A DNA stretch of 64,000 nucleotides from Spodoptera frugiperda (GCF_023101765.2 NC_064239.1:1922001-1986000), one strand, 5' to 3'; counted from the first letter of the stretch, positions 13,421 through 25,644 are shown. Notes: generated from the sequence alone by a model not told the origin. Translations and numbers: made by a program.

Positions 13421-14230
13421 GTAAACTAATACGAACGCATAGTAGAATTTAGGATATATATTTGTAATATTAATAGTACAATAACAAAACAGTGACAATA
13501 AAGCGTTAAACTTAGTTTACCAACATTCGATACAGCTGACGAGGCGTCGGAGACACGCGTGTCGTCAACCTCCCGTTTACATTATTACAATATATCAAAA
13601 TTTAAAGCTATAATATAAAACATGGCCAAGGAAATGACAACAGTCTTATACCCTAGAAACGAGATTTTTAGTTACATTGATATAAATAGTCGCGAGCTAT
13701 TCCAATCACTATCGTTGAGTTGAATCTTACAAGTTTTACACGAGTTTAATCATTAAATATAGTTTCATAAAAGTTATAACAGCGTAACAGTTTCTTCGGA
13801 ATTAATATACAAAATGGAGAGTCAGAAAAGGTCCCGGCAGTGATTGGAATGGACGCGGTACATAACATTACGACGTTGAGGTCAGTGGCAGTGCAGATAT
13901 AGAAAATAATTTCCTCGATATGAAATTGTCACAGACAGGGGAAGACAGAGGAAGACTTGCTTTGAATAATTTACAAGTGAGCTCAGTACAAAAGCTATTC
14001 CCACATTGGAAATTATTTCACAACATATACGGAATAGAAGATTTTCATGATGACAGTATAAAAGTACAAAAATGAGCAGAAGACGAACGCTAACAAGTTA
14101 TAGCAATCCTCGCATAACATCTGTATTTACAATAGTGTTTATATTACCTAGATTATCATATTTAGAGCGCAGAGCTAGAAGCTTCCGTAAATCTAGAAAA
14201 ATACAGTGGTAACCTGACAGTGTCGAAGCA

Positions 14231-14236
14231 TTTATT
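14231..14236 (-). promoter_or_regulatory. Candidate proximal poly(A) signal AATAAA
   Basis: AATAAA on the minus strand about 115 nt after the Kif26 stop. This hexamer is common by chance in AT-rich DNA. Confidence 0.3.
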
Positions 14237-14350
14237 TTATAAATACGAGTACTAGAGTACAAAAGCAGTCTCCAGATTAAATTCGGTAACGTAGCTTAAT
14301 GATATCTATTTAGAATTATACAGTTCAAATATTTATACATTGGTTTTGTT

Positions 14351-17031
14351 CTAAAAGTCACTGATTTCTGGATCTGTGTCGGCGTACTTGCAAGTGAAGG
14401 GGTTCCGTAGCCACGAGCAGAAGGATCGGTCGCTGTGTTGTTTGTATTTGGCTGTAGTGTGCTTCTTGGCGTGCGCTCGAGCCACAGCTGCGCGCCGTGT
14501 CGGGTAGGAATCGAGGGAGGAAGCATCTGAGTCTCGCGGAACGGAATCATACCCTGACTCAGCACGTCTAGACGTAGTCGCTGGACTGTGTTTACCTGTC
14601 CGTGGCGTAGATTCATGGCCACTATCATAACCATCAGGCTTGGAACTAGCTACCACCCTAGCTATTCCTTTATCGCTTTTCTCCGTCCGCGGCTCTGTCG
14701 TCACTACAGGTGGTGTTACTTCGAGATGTAAATTAGATTTGAGTTCTTTAAACGAAGGAGCTCCACTACCGGGTATCCTTCGTTCTTCTCTCAAGTTGGG
14801 ATCTGAAGCTCCATCTGGGTGTCTTAGTGATGCTATACGAGCGTCTGTGATGTCGTTACCCCTGTATCTTTCGAAAGGCCCGTAGCATTCCGTGTGGCCT
14901 TCTAAATCTTGGTAAGCCTCACACTCCCCAACTGCACTACCTGGCCTTGACATAGTCCGCTTACAACTGTTACATATTTTGTCACTTGGCCTATAAGCTG
15001 GTTCACTATAAACAGAACCATCGCCACCAAATTCCTCAGTATCTCTAACATTTGATAGAGACAGTGATTGAAATTGTGGAACAATCCGTGCTAATGACAT
15101 ATCATTGTTGTCCAACATACGTCGCGAGCCGTACAGTTCAGTTAAGCTCATGATGTCATCAATTCTCGATCGCGACGATTGTAAACTGTCATGTGGATTT
15201 AATCCAAGTCCATGCTCGGCGCTGTATTTATCCGCGTAAAAACCTATCGTTTGTCTAAGGTAAGCCTCGTTTCTAATTTGGCGTTCAACTTCACTGTACA
15301 AGGAGAGAGTATCAGTGAAAGTCGATGCGACTGTTAAGTTTTCTTGACTGAGAATCCTAAGAGGATGATCGTCATCTTCTTGATCTACTTCTGGAAGAGG
15401 ATTTTCTGAGAAGCCCATGCAGAAAGCAATATCCTCTTCTGTTACTTGCAGACAAGAATCCATCATAGGGACAGGTTCTAAAGGTTCTTCAACTTCGATT
15501 ATTTCTAAAATTTCATCTTCATCATCATTTAGACCTCTACTCATGCCATGATGGTCAATGTCTCTGCTGTGGTTTGAAACCAACTCATCGTCCATTCGTA
15601 ATCTTTCTTTATATTTACTATCTAAACTTTCCATTGATACTTCTCTACTACTTAGACTACTGGGTTGCATAATAGGCAAAGCAGGTGGTATTTCTGCTAG
15701 CTCTTCGCTGTCATCGTCATCATCAATTTCCTGTTTGGTTTGTTTGGAACATTTTTTACTACCTGAGTGCTGTTCAGAGGTACCTGGTCCAACGTTTTCT
15801 TCTTCGATTGCCATTCCCTTAGAGCTAGCTTTTAGACCAGTTCTTATAGTAGATTCCTCTACATGTATTCGTCTAGCTGAATCTTTCGTCACTGGCTCCA
15901 TTTTATGAGCATTTTCGGGTTCTTCAGGAGCTCTGGCACTTGGTTCTTTGTGAGTAGTTTGTGCTTTGTGACTTGGTGAGCTGTGTCTAGATTTATGAAT
16001 TTGTGATGTTTGATTTTCCACCCATTTTCTGATCATATTTTTCTTGTGGTTATCCATGTATCCGTATCCTAAGTTCTCACTACCAAGAGAACCAAGAATA
16101 CCTAATTGGAGTGGTATTGTATTATTGGCAGGTTGTATTGGCACAGATTCAAATTGTATTGGTACTTTAGGTTCCTGCATCGGACCATCAATCCAAGTTT
16201 CACGTTTCTTGCCCTGTGTTTCCTTGATAATATGTCTAGCTTCAACTAACTTTGATTTAGATATTCGAGGTCCGTCTATCCATTGTTCGTCACTGGTGCT
16301 TTTACCTTCCTCTGAATGTTTTGGACCTAATTTCTTGAGTGGAGTAGATTTAGATGTCGCTGAATGGACTGGAGATGCTTTTGGAGTATGAGTGGGTTGT
16401 AAAATTTTCAAGGGTGATGATTTGGGTGATCCATGTAACCTGTGCACTGGACTTTTCTCTTCCACTACTCGAGATAATGACGACTTGTGTTTTTGTTCTG
16501 CTGCTGAACCGCGTAAGGCTTTACTTAGAATGCATCGATTGTCACCTGAGTTTATATGAGGTATGTACACGGGTGGATGTTCTCCGTCTGTAGCATCGTC
16601 CAATGGACCTACGTATATTACAGTATCTGCTGACAGATCACTACTAGATGGGTCTGGTTCACTACTACTAGGCTTCGAAGCATCTTCACCAGAGCTCCCT
16701 CCAGATCCTGCATTGTTATTAGCAGAATATTTAACCTTCCTTCTTCGAAGCCTATGTATTCGAGAGGCTAACTGTAAAGTTGTTAACGTATCGGAATAAT
16801 TTTGAGACGTTGGTGAGACATGAACTATCATGGCTGTATGGCATGTCAAGGACCCGAGACATTCTTTCAATACGTGAGTAAGATTGTGGTCTCTGTACGG
16901 CAGATGTCTTTGTCCGTTGAATATTGCAAGTAATATATTTCCTAAACCAGATAGTGGTATTCCGCCGTTTGTTTTTCCCCGCTCTGAGTTTCCTAGGTCG
17001 ATTAAATGCAGGCGGCTGCGTCCTCCGGCAA
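14351..17031 (-). CDS. Kif26: Kif26 last coding exon: switch II, end of motor, long disordered tail
   Basis: 2681 bases, residues 246-1137, TAG stop at 14351-14353. Acceptor TTTGTTCACAG|TTGCC. The open frame runs ten bases further upstream to a TTG, but that stretch is intron. Residues 246-264 carry switch II (RLHLIDLGNSERGK), where DLAGSE has become DLGNSE. LPYRDHNLTHVL (about 289-300) is the helix alpha4/L12 microtubule-binding segment. The motor ends near ASRIHRLRRRKVKYS at about residue 348. The tail is Ser/Pro/Lys rich. It contains two WIDGP motifs (about residues 498 and 525), an acidic run EIDDDDDSEE (about 683), a second acidic stretch, a four-Cys segment starting ICNSCKRTM (about 935), two GYDS motifs and the end SWLRNPFTCKYADTD. 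Several small plus-strand open frames over this exon are antisense shadows. Confidence 0.95.
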
Positions 17032-17305
17032 CTGTGAACAAAGAGAGAAATGTTTTTAATTCAGGAACTTTGTTGTTTTGTGACCCGTTTAGTACGGCGC
17101 CGGATAGTGAAACTTTTATTTAAAGAATTTGTTTAATATAGAACCTTCTTCAATGGACGTTCTTGAAAAAACTACGCTTTGTGTTAAATTTTGATTAGCT
17201 TTTTGTTTAAGAATTTTGTTTGTTTGTTTGAGAATATTTTTACAAGGCTTTATTTAAAAACATTTCTGACTTTTTGAGATTATAGAGTGTGAAATTTAAT
17301 CTTAC
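17032..17305 (-). other. Kif26 intron 5 (274 bp)
   Basis: GT-AG intron with a pyrimidine-rich acceptor tract (TTTCTCTCTTTGTTCACAG on the minus strand). No repeat or other feature recognised inside. Confidence 0.9.
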
Positions 17306-17521
17306 CTGCTCCCTTGCCTCCAACACTATACTGATACACATGTAGTGTGTACAGCAGGTGACTGTCTTTTCCTTCCTCTCTAGTTCCTCGGGTCGCTAAA
17401 GCAGCATCCAAGTAGAAAGCTGCCTTCTCAGCACTGTGGACTCTGAGCTCTGATTGGTTCTGTAGGTGAGTCCCGAAGAGTGGGTCGTCTCGGAGATATA
17501 CGCCTGGAGATTGTTCCGTGT
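17306..17521 (-). CDS. Kif26: Kif26 coding exon 5: switch I region of the motor
   Basis: 216 bases: the last two bases of Asp173, 71 codons, and the first base of Val245. Acceptor CCAAAACAG|ACACGG, donor GAGCAG|GTAAGA. It encodes SPGVYLRDDPLFGTHLQNQS and then EKAAFYLDAALATRGTREEG, closely resembling the vertebrate KIF26 sequence in order and spacing. The kinesin switch I signature NxxSSRSH is absent. The corresponding position reads EGKDSHLLYTLHVYQY, keeping only the Ser-His pair, as in KIF26 proteins. The exon ends in a Gly-rich turn (VGGKGA). Confidence 0.93.
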
Positions 17522-17898
17522 CTGTTTTGGAGATAAGAAAAAATAGTGGTTACATATTTGTACTTAATTCATAAGAATTTTCATAAGTCACAGAAATGAA
17601 TTATTATCATTAGCGTGTATTTCTATGTATTGAATTGTCATTAACACACACACACACACAAAATGTCAGGTGGCAGAGCGTTACAAAATCAAAACATCAA
17701 TGATTTATAGTAATGGAATCACATCGGAGTGATTGGCCTTGATTGATAATTTGATTTACTTTTTTTGGGTTGTTTTTGTTGTTGTAGATGTTAATTTAAG
17801 TTCTTGATTAATACAAAGTAATACAAAGTAGGTACACTAAATATCATCATCATGGAGTATGAGAATCTCAAAGCACGTGAATCGTTTTGATAACTTAC
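17522..17898 (-). other. Kif26 intron 4 (377 bp)
   Basis: GT-AG intron. It contains a short (CA)n run at 17645-17660 and a 10-bp direct duplication (AATACAAAGT twice) near 17811-17830. Nothing else recognised. Confidence 0.9.
17645..17660. repeat. (CA)n microsatellite
   Basis: A run of about eight AC units in intron 4 of Kif26. Confidence 0.9.
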
Positions 17899-18096
17899 CA
17901 TTTTGATACGGTGCCAATAAGTCCCGGATCTGGTTGGTGTTTGTGCATAGTTCTACAGCTGATACTCTGACGGAGAACCGGGTGCCACATTTGTGTCGTT
18001 GCTCAGCAATTCCTCGGAAGAGCCACGTGATGGCGCAAGGTATAGCGCCCAGCGCCGCCGGCGAGTCCGGCCGCCCCAACATCGTGTAGGATTTAC
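17899..18096 (-). CDS. Kif26: Kif26 coding exon 4: motor core after the P-loop
   Basis: Begins with the last two bases of Gly107 and ends with the first base of Asp173; 65 complete codons between. Acceptor TTGGCTAG|GTAAA, donor AAATG|GTAAGT. The first residues GKSYTMLG complete the P-loop. GAIPCAITWLFRGI is the helix after it, and RFSVRVSAVELC is the next beta strand, where ordinary kinesins have a V(S)xxEIYNE-type strand. NQIRDLLAPYQN follows, corresponding to the kinesin (E)x-I-x-DLL segment. The 3' end joins to DTEQSPGVYLR in the next exon after a 377 bp intron. Confidence 0.93.
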
Positions 18097-19846
18097 CTAG
18101 CCAAACAAACAAACATGTGAGCTAAACTTTCTATAAACCAACTAACACGCAACCTGAAAATGAGAAGTTTTACAAAGTTTGAAAGGATCAATATTAGTTG
18201 TAATAACTCCAACAAGGATCTAACGTGGTTACGAAAGTAAAGTCTTCCTTTAAACATTACATAATGCCATTTAACGAAATAAAAATCCATCCAAACGTTC
18301 ATTTATGGGCGTAACGTTATGCAAAACAGTAAGAGGTTAGATCTGAATAATAAAAGCCTCCGACAGGATCCCGAGCAACCGCCGAATATTCACGTCGGCG
18401 GCGTAATGAACACAAGAAATCACTTTAACACCAGGTAAGTTCACTTAGCTTCACGTGGCTTCCGAAATCCTTCAATAATTAAAACGAGGTTCGAATTATT
18501 CACTCAGTTGGTTCGCAGATCCTGTATAAGCGGGATGTTGCCGTAAGCTGGGGTTTAGTGCCAACATCGCCGCGTTTCCCCAAAACTTTCATTTCGCGAA
18601 GCATTCAATTTGCATCTGAAACCTTAATCTATGAGGGGAGGTTCGGGTAAATTACCTCTTTCGTTTTTAGTCGTCCGTTGTTTTGTGTTAATGAAAGTAT
18701 AAGCCCATTCCGCGATTGTTTGTCTGTGGTATTATCGTGATCGCATCGTTCGGATAATCCTTTGCAACTTGCTAAATTGATTTCGTGTCTTGAAACTTAT
18801 TAATAGGTTGGTAATACTGTTTGGGTTCTTAGCTATTGTCTTGTTTCCCAGTTATAATGTTGTGTTGTATTGTTTTAGGGGCTTACTTCAAGTTGAATTG
18901 TTGTGTTTTAATTGGTTTGGATGTAATCCTCTTCTTAAGACAAGTTTAAGTATAATTAATCATTTGTTTGGTGTTAAAATATTCAAAATTCCATTTGAAA
19001 ATGATAGGTTTGATTATAAAAGTTTTGAATCTTCATTACTGTTCAAGATTAATGAAACTCCAAAACCTATTCTAAAACAAAACCTGTTATTTCTAATTCA
19101 TTTAACGCAGACTTGAAACCTTCGTTATGAATAGTGTTAACTTGAGAAGCCAGTTTAATATCAAAGTTTTGCTATCACGAGTGTGGGAGTGAGAGGGAGA
19201 GAGGTCGTATTTATCAAACTTTCAATTAAGAGCTCTCCCGACTCTTTGCCATTTAGATGCAAATCCTGCCGCCGAGCCGAGTGAGAAGTTTCATACTTTA
19301 TAGTGCATAATTAGGGCTACCACCTTTCAAATGAATTGTGGTTCCGCACTGCAAACATTGCGTGGAATTGCGAGTGGAGTTTCAGTTGAAGTATATTTTT
19401 TGCTGTGGTGGAACATATTCATTTATTTTCAAGCACTGAGAGGTATATAAATTGATTACTATGTTGTAATATTCTATGTAACATGATCATTTAGCTTAAA
19501 TAAAATCTTTAGCCTTGTAAAGTTACGTACTTATCTAAATATTTAAGTGAAACAGTCAGCGAGTCTTTTAAAATATCGTAATTGAATGGCAGCCCTGACT
19601 GTAAGTTTTCGCACTTTTTAATCAACGGTTCTGAACTAAAAGTGAGAACCTTATAACTATAAGTAAAAAGAGTAAAAAAATGGATAAATATAAAACTTGT
19701 ATAAATTAGTTGAACGTATGTAGAAATGTTTAAAATAGTTCAATTGGATTTTAAATGGTGTATTATTGTACGACATGTACCTATCCATATCTATGGTATA
19801 CTATACTATACTGCATCGCAATTATAAAGAAGATGTGTTATCTTAC
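18097..19846 (-). other. Kif26 intron 3 (1750 bp)
   Basis: GT-AG intron. Open frames of up to 108 codons here (for example plus strand 18790-19116) have AT-driven composition, no recognisable domain and no flanking splice logic. I see no repeat family and no RNA gene. Confidence 0.85.
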
Positions 19847-19940
19847 CAAGTCCTGCGTGTCCAAAGCAGAAGAGGCAGCCGTCTGTCCCGTTGATGACGG
19901 CGTGGATGACGTCAGTGAGGGCACTCGAACATATCTCCGA
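19847..19940 (-). CDS. Kif26: Kif26 coding exon 3: P-loop exon
   Basis: Ninety-four bases: 31 codons plus the first base of a split Gly codon (residues 76-107). Acceptor TTGTTGCAG|TCG, donor CTTG|GTAAGA. Encodes SEICSSALTDVIHAVINGTD then GCLFCFGHAGL, leading over the splice junction into GKSY. This is the nucleotide-binding P-loop. GHAGLGKS (residues 102-109) still fits the Walker A pattern G-x4-G-K-[ST], but differs from the usual kinesin GQTGSGKT in the same direction as vertebrate KIF26 (GHAKLGKS). Intron 3, after this exon, is 1750 bp. Confidence 0.93.
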
Positions 19941-21710
19941 CTGCAACAAACAAAATACTAAAGTTAGACTAGAATATCAATTGAATAGATACTACGTTTA
20001 ACCCGTGGTATGCAATACACAATGTGTTTTCTATTGTCTATTTGTCTCATATACTGGCAAACAAAAGGTCTTCGATTCTTGTTGAAAAGTTAATATCTGA
20101 GACCAAAGAAAAAAAAAATTCCACAAGCGAGGTAGTTATAATCTCAATGTGGATTTTTTTACTAAAACTGTTTTGTTTACTAAAACTTTACTAAAATTGT
20201 AAACTTGTACCCTATAACCACGGTTTACCATGGGAGAAAATATGTCTTATTATTACACTCATAACATAACTGGCGAAAATTGGGAGTTAATGTGTATGTA
20301 CACCTCTACCTACACCTTTAACATTAAACGACGTCACGCCATGTTATATTATTTATAACCACAAACTAAACACATTAATTAAAACCATAAATCAATACAA
20401 AGTAACATAATACTACACACATAACAACTCTCTCATTACCTATGATTAAATCTATAACCTCTTAACCCCCAACTAAACAAAAGTGTCTATAATACCGTGA
20501 ATAATTAACTAAAATCTGGCACTTAGGGTGTTTGCTAACCTCTGAGCCGGGGTTCTTTTGGCCCCCGATCGCAGATAATTACGTGGACTTAAGGTGGGAT
20601 GTAGATTGGAGGGTTGATGTGAACTTAGAGGCAGGTATTTATGTGTAATATTGAAGAGATAATAATGTCTGGGTGTTTCAAAAAGATGGTGGACTTATTA
20701 TTTTAGTGACTGATTTTAGTATGAGTTATGATGTTTTATTTTTTAGAACTATTAGTTACCTCGTTACGATTTTCTAGATAGATATATATCATGTTCATCT
20801 AAACTGATTCGGCGTTAATGTATATTTTTATGTGGTAACTGTTTTGGACTATTAGTATGAAACTAGTGGTCGCCTAGTGGCCGAAATTCGACCATATATG
20901 ATTTAATTTACAATACCACTTAACGTACGTTGAAGGATAATTTTTATTTAACTCAAACTCTTTTATAAAACTCTTTTCATATGAGACGTGAGAATATCAT
21001 CGCAATATCTATCGATTTTGACGTTTTGTCAAATACGATCAGATACTATGCATGTGTGTGTAATGTTTTATTTATTGATTTAATGTACTTTATAAGCATT
21101 ATTTTTGAAAAATATTAACGCTATGCACTTCTCCTACACATAAACTATAAGTGTACCAAATTTTATGCTCCTACGTCCGCGCAATTTTCGTAAAAAGAAT
21201 TACAAAGTTTTTGCTTCACGTATTAATATTAGTATGAAATTTTTGACAATATTTTCTGTTGGTTTCCAAAATAAAATAAAATAAACACTGAATTAATTTC
21301 AACGTGAACTTTGGTTTAAGTATTTTTAAAAAGCTACTCGATATAAATAGGTATCGTTTAGTGACATAAAACACGTAAACAGTAACTTTATGAATTACTT
21401 TGTTATTGGTTCATTACTACTAGTAAGTGGAGTCTCTTTCTAAATATTTCCTCTATAACATAATTTAACTTTTCTTGTTAACAAGGATCTATTTAATTTC
21501 ACTCAATTAAAAACAGTTATTAGACTCTTTATCATTTAATAATTTTAATTATAATAATGTGAATAATTTAGTATCTATCCTCTTTTGCTTCTTGTTTTTA
21601 TACTGAGTCCCTCCACAGATAATTAAAAGGACTTAAGGTGAAGCACTGAGATTAGAGGGCGGTAGGGTGCCTCTTCATTTGTCATACTTAGGAGACATTT
21701 TTGTAAAGAT

Positions 21711-21870
21711 GTTTTTTTTTATGGAATAGGGGCAAACGAACAGACGGATCAACTAAGGGTTCCTTGATCAGCGCCGCCTATGGAGACCTGCAACACCAAA
21801 GGAGTCACAAGTGCGTTGCCCTTTAAAAAGGAATACGCTCTTTTCTTGAAAGTTTGAAGTTTGTATTGGT
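21711..21870 (-). repeat. Retroelement fragment, family A (same subtype as 290-425)
   Basis: Begins with a T run and ATGGAATAGGGGCAAACGA, then CAGACGGATCAAC, a degraded CCTATGGAGACCTGCAACAC, and AAAAAGGAATACGCTC. It lies in intron 2 of Kif26. Confidence 0.7.
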
Positions 21871-22473
21871 TCTCTTTCTTGAATGAGTTGGGATTTTGGG
21901 ATATTTCGTTCTGAAAATGATGACTGTTTTATATTACGGTGGTAGACGAGTCCAAATGGCATTCAATTTCGCATTGTATTTTTACCAACAAAGAATACTA
22001 TTTTTAAATGTAACAAGTAACTTAACAACTAATTTAACAAGTAGTTAATTTTCTACAGTAAAATCAATAATTATACGTCTGTTTCAACATACATAATATA
22101 CAAAACCCAAACATAATAAATTATTTTAAAACCGTTCTCATGTCCCATCGAAACTCATGGTGCTCTCAAAGCAGGGGATATCCTCGTGTACTCAACACGG
22201 AAATACTAAAATTGTTTTGAATGAAAATTTTAATGACCACGACTCCGTCCTCTAATTGAGGACGCTTAGTGCGAACTGCGTAGAGGGTACCGTTAATCAA
22301 TTTCTGTTATTAACTTTCGTTTCATTTCAATTAATTTACCCCCGCGCTGCCACTGGTGGATGGTGATGGTCATTCGATTTTGTTTTTAAATAAAGTTGTT
22401 TTTTTTTTAAATGTGAGGTGTTTGTTTGGTTGTGTTGAATAAGTGTTTTATAATTTTATGAACTGTATCAAAA

Positions 22474-22685
22474 CGCGTCGTGGCCCGGAGGTTTAAAGCG
22501 CTCCTTATGCATGAAGTTCGAAACCTACCAACGGCAAGTACTAATGTGACCTTTTTCGAGTTATATGCACTTTCTAGGATTATTAAGATACCATTGGCAA
22601 ACGGTAAGAAAACATCGTGAAGAAAGCTGGGCTTGTAATTTCTAATTATAAGTTTGAAATCGCCGCATTGAGCAAGCGTGAACGT
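22474..22685 (+). repeat. tRNA-derived SINE, family F
   Basis: The head GCGTCGTGGCCCGGAGGTTT and AGTTCGAAACC (B-box-like) is followed by GAGTTATATGCACTTTCTAG, AAAACATCGTGAAGAAAGCT and TTTCTAATTATAAGTTTG. The body is shared with 51935-52157 and 7945-8029. Confidence 0.7.
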
Positions 22686-23270
22686 CAAGCAAAAAGTGAT
22701 TACGTCATTTATAAATAATAAATTACCGATAGTAAAATCAAAGGCTGGGCTAGGAGTAACTTTGAAAATTTAATAATAGATTCCGTGTAAACAATAATAC
22801 AAATCGTATTTGGTATCCATAGTAGACGAAAATAGGTTTGGCATTTAATTAAATAAGTACCCCACATATATCCAATAGTCCGATTGTATGAGGTTGAAAC
22901 TTTTGTGGGTTATTAATATCGGATAGTTTGCTCCAGTTTCATAAGTTTAAAATTAATTTCGATGTAAACAACTAAACAGTTTTTCATTAGTTACGAAATT
23001 GATCTAAAAGGATCTGTTGATACTTGACTTGTACGATTTCTAATAATATCGGGCAAACAAACCGTTTATTGAATTTTCAGTTTAAAATATCTGTAGTATG
23101 GTCGAGTTTGGAATATTAAATAGTTTTTAATTGCAGTAAACAATCTGTCAAACTCAATATTACAGATAGATTTTGAACAAATTTCTAAACGATAACTTGA
23201 TACTTCATTAGACTTTAACTTTACGAATTCTACTAAAACTTGCACTAACTCCGCTTGCTCTTTTTTCATC

Positions 23271-23405
23271 GTTTCACTTCTTCAGCCTTGGGTGAAATGA
23301 GAGTGAGTATTAGACTCTTAGTGTCTAAAACCCACCCGTTCCTACTCCTGCTTTTCGAGCCGGAGTCCTGGTAAACCCGCTAGGTAGTCCGCAACTCCGG
23401 ATCAT
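23271..23405 (-). repeat. Retroelement copy, family C (decayed)
   Basis: GCCTTGGGTGAAATGAGAGT, CCCGTTCCTACTCCTGCTTT, GAGCCGGAGTCCTGGTAAAC and TAGTCCGCAACTCCGG follow the family C order. The poly(A) end is lost. Confidence 0.7.
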
Positions 23406-25644
23406 TTACTGGGCCCCATCTGTGGTGGTCTGATGGCTCTTTGAGGCGCGCGTGTCGCGTCGTGTGCATGTGTCTGGTTATGGTCACTCGTTTGTGACCA
23501 CTCTAAACCAATGAGCTACGGTACTAATTATATCGGCAATTATAATAACAACAACATAAAGTATCCCAGTTAATACCAGTCGCATTATTTTATAATTATC
23601 TCACTGTAGTTTGTTAGGTCCAGTTACAGTAACGTTGCATGTAAGCTGATACTAATTATTGACTGTCGAAAATATAGGTTTTCAAAATAGGTTTCATCCC
23701 GTATTTTTAGCAATAGGGATACCAATGAATAGGTTTTTGAAATAGTATTTGGTGGTTCCCATTACGGTGTTTAGATCTTTTCAGTAGTGCTAGGCAATTA
23801 TGCGTTGCTGTCTTTAGGGAAACAAAGTCGGACAAAGCGACTGCACAACTGCATTTTTGTTGAAAATATAGTACCGTACATATATTATCTGTTTTGCTAG
23901 TAATGTAAACAAGTCATAAAGGTAGATTACTAACATAATTACGGCGGTTCCCGGTGGGTCTCAACGTCGGACGCTAAGCCTACGTAATCCGGTGTCCGGC
24001 CGCGCCGTCCGGCAGCCGCGCCGGCCGTCCGGTGAGTTATTGCACGGATAACTAACATCAACGCGTGTATAACTACATTCGTGTAAGGTCCATATTTTAA
24101 CTTAATCGCTCTCTTAATTATTTTGATCGGTAAGGTCTGGTTGAACCTGTGCAGTCTGTTTAGGATTTTATTTCGATAGAGGTAAAATTCAGTTTCGTTT
24201 GAAGACATTTATAAAGCTTTTGGTAATACTCAAAATCTTCATACTCTTTTTTAGAATATCTGTGTGATTATGAAATGAGTGAAATGTTAGTGGCGATATT
24301 ATTTTTCTTTGACTGCATCTGACTTCAAAATCTCAATCTCAAAAGTCACCTCAGTCACTGCCAAACACAAATCTCAAACGCCACATTCACGTCTCATAAT
24401 CTCCACACAGACTGCATTACAGTGCAGGCTTACTTGCGTGTATAGTAATTACATAGGCACTCGCATTAGTTCGGCTAAGTGATTTATTACTCCGTTTATG
24501 GAGCTACGATTCCTGATCAGGATTTCTAGTCTTAAGTGGTATGATGTGTGATTTGGGGATGCTGCAGTCGGGTGTTGTATAAATAATATGTTAAGTAATT
24601 ATACGTGTCGCTAGGATTATTTATAACTAGTGCAAACTACTAGACAATTGACTAATACAGTTAGAAGTCTTACAGATTGTAGTAAGTAAAGGCATAACTT
24701 TTGAAAATTTACGTTCCTAACTATTTATTTTTGCAGTGCATTCCCTTTACCTATATTCATCTAGATTTCTTTTTATAATAATTTCAACGTGTAAATGGGC
24801 TCTTTTGTAGCCTATTCACAAAAATAAATTCATTATTTCATAATAAAACATCATTTGCAAAAATTAAGTTATTATTCGATGAATTATTCAACTCTTTGAC
24901 TCTTCGCGGCGACGAGTTTATTACGGAGTCAATTAGGTAGTATTAAGTTAATTGAGACGCTTTTTCATCAACCATTCAGTTTTGTCACCGACCATTTTGT
25001 TTTAAGTACATATTAGTTGTAAAATAATTCAGATATGTATGTCCCTGGTACAATGATAGTGCTCTTACATTTTAAGCCGTATTGCTTCCTAATTCCGGTT
25101 CCACATAGACATGGGAGCTTACACCAAACTAATGGGATTCGTGTGCACCAGTGGACTTGTTGTGTGAATTGTTCACTCTGATTGTTGCTGGTTTTGCTCG
25201 TTTGGTTTAGTTGCGTTGTATTGGATTAGCGAGTTTTAGGGACGGTGTTATGCTGTATGTTGTAATTTTCAGTTTGTTTGTTATATGTATGTATTTCTTA
25301 CTTTGGATCAGTGTCATAGATATTATTGTTTTCGTTATTGATAATTCTTGAAAAATGATTTTGTGTGTTAATTTTAATTTAAGTTTAGGCGAAGCGAAAT
25401 GTTAAATTTTTGTTAGATCTAGGTAAATAAAAGACGACGATTCGCGTTTACCTATGTTAATACATATTCAATAGCTCTTCTATATCTTTCGTATTGAAAA
25501 TAAAGTTACATTTCGATATTGACTTAAGAATATCTACAGATCTCACTAAATCTATTTGGGAGTGCTGAATTGAGGTTAGCAGCTACTTACCGAAAAGTGA
25601 GTGCAAACACTTATTTTCTCACTTAGAAATACATATAATAGTAG

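Larger units (their letters stand above)
13415..14350 (-). other. Probable 3' untranslated region of Kif26
   Basis: Follows the stop codon on the minus strand. It is free of recognisable dispersed repeats, unlike the sequence further downstream, which fits a transcribed UTR. Candidate AATAAA poly(A) signals on the minus strand lie at 14231-14236 and 13415-13420. Which one is used cannot be told from sequence. Confidence 0.45.

Noticed and set aside
14296..14634. 112-codon minus-strand frame overlapping the gene's 3' end
   Set aside because: It is a shadow frame of the last exon and 3' UTR with no recognisable domain.
14640..16799. Plus-strand open frames of 78-116 codons opposite the last Kif26 exon
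   Set aside because: They are antisense to a clearly conserved coding exon with no domain of their own. Openness follows from the codon composition of the real gene.
17032..17041. Extension of the last exon to a TTG start at 17041
   Set aside because: The extra bases are the intron end (TTGTTCACAG). A splice acceptor precedes 17031 and joining to exon 5 restores the KIF26 sequence.
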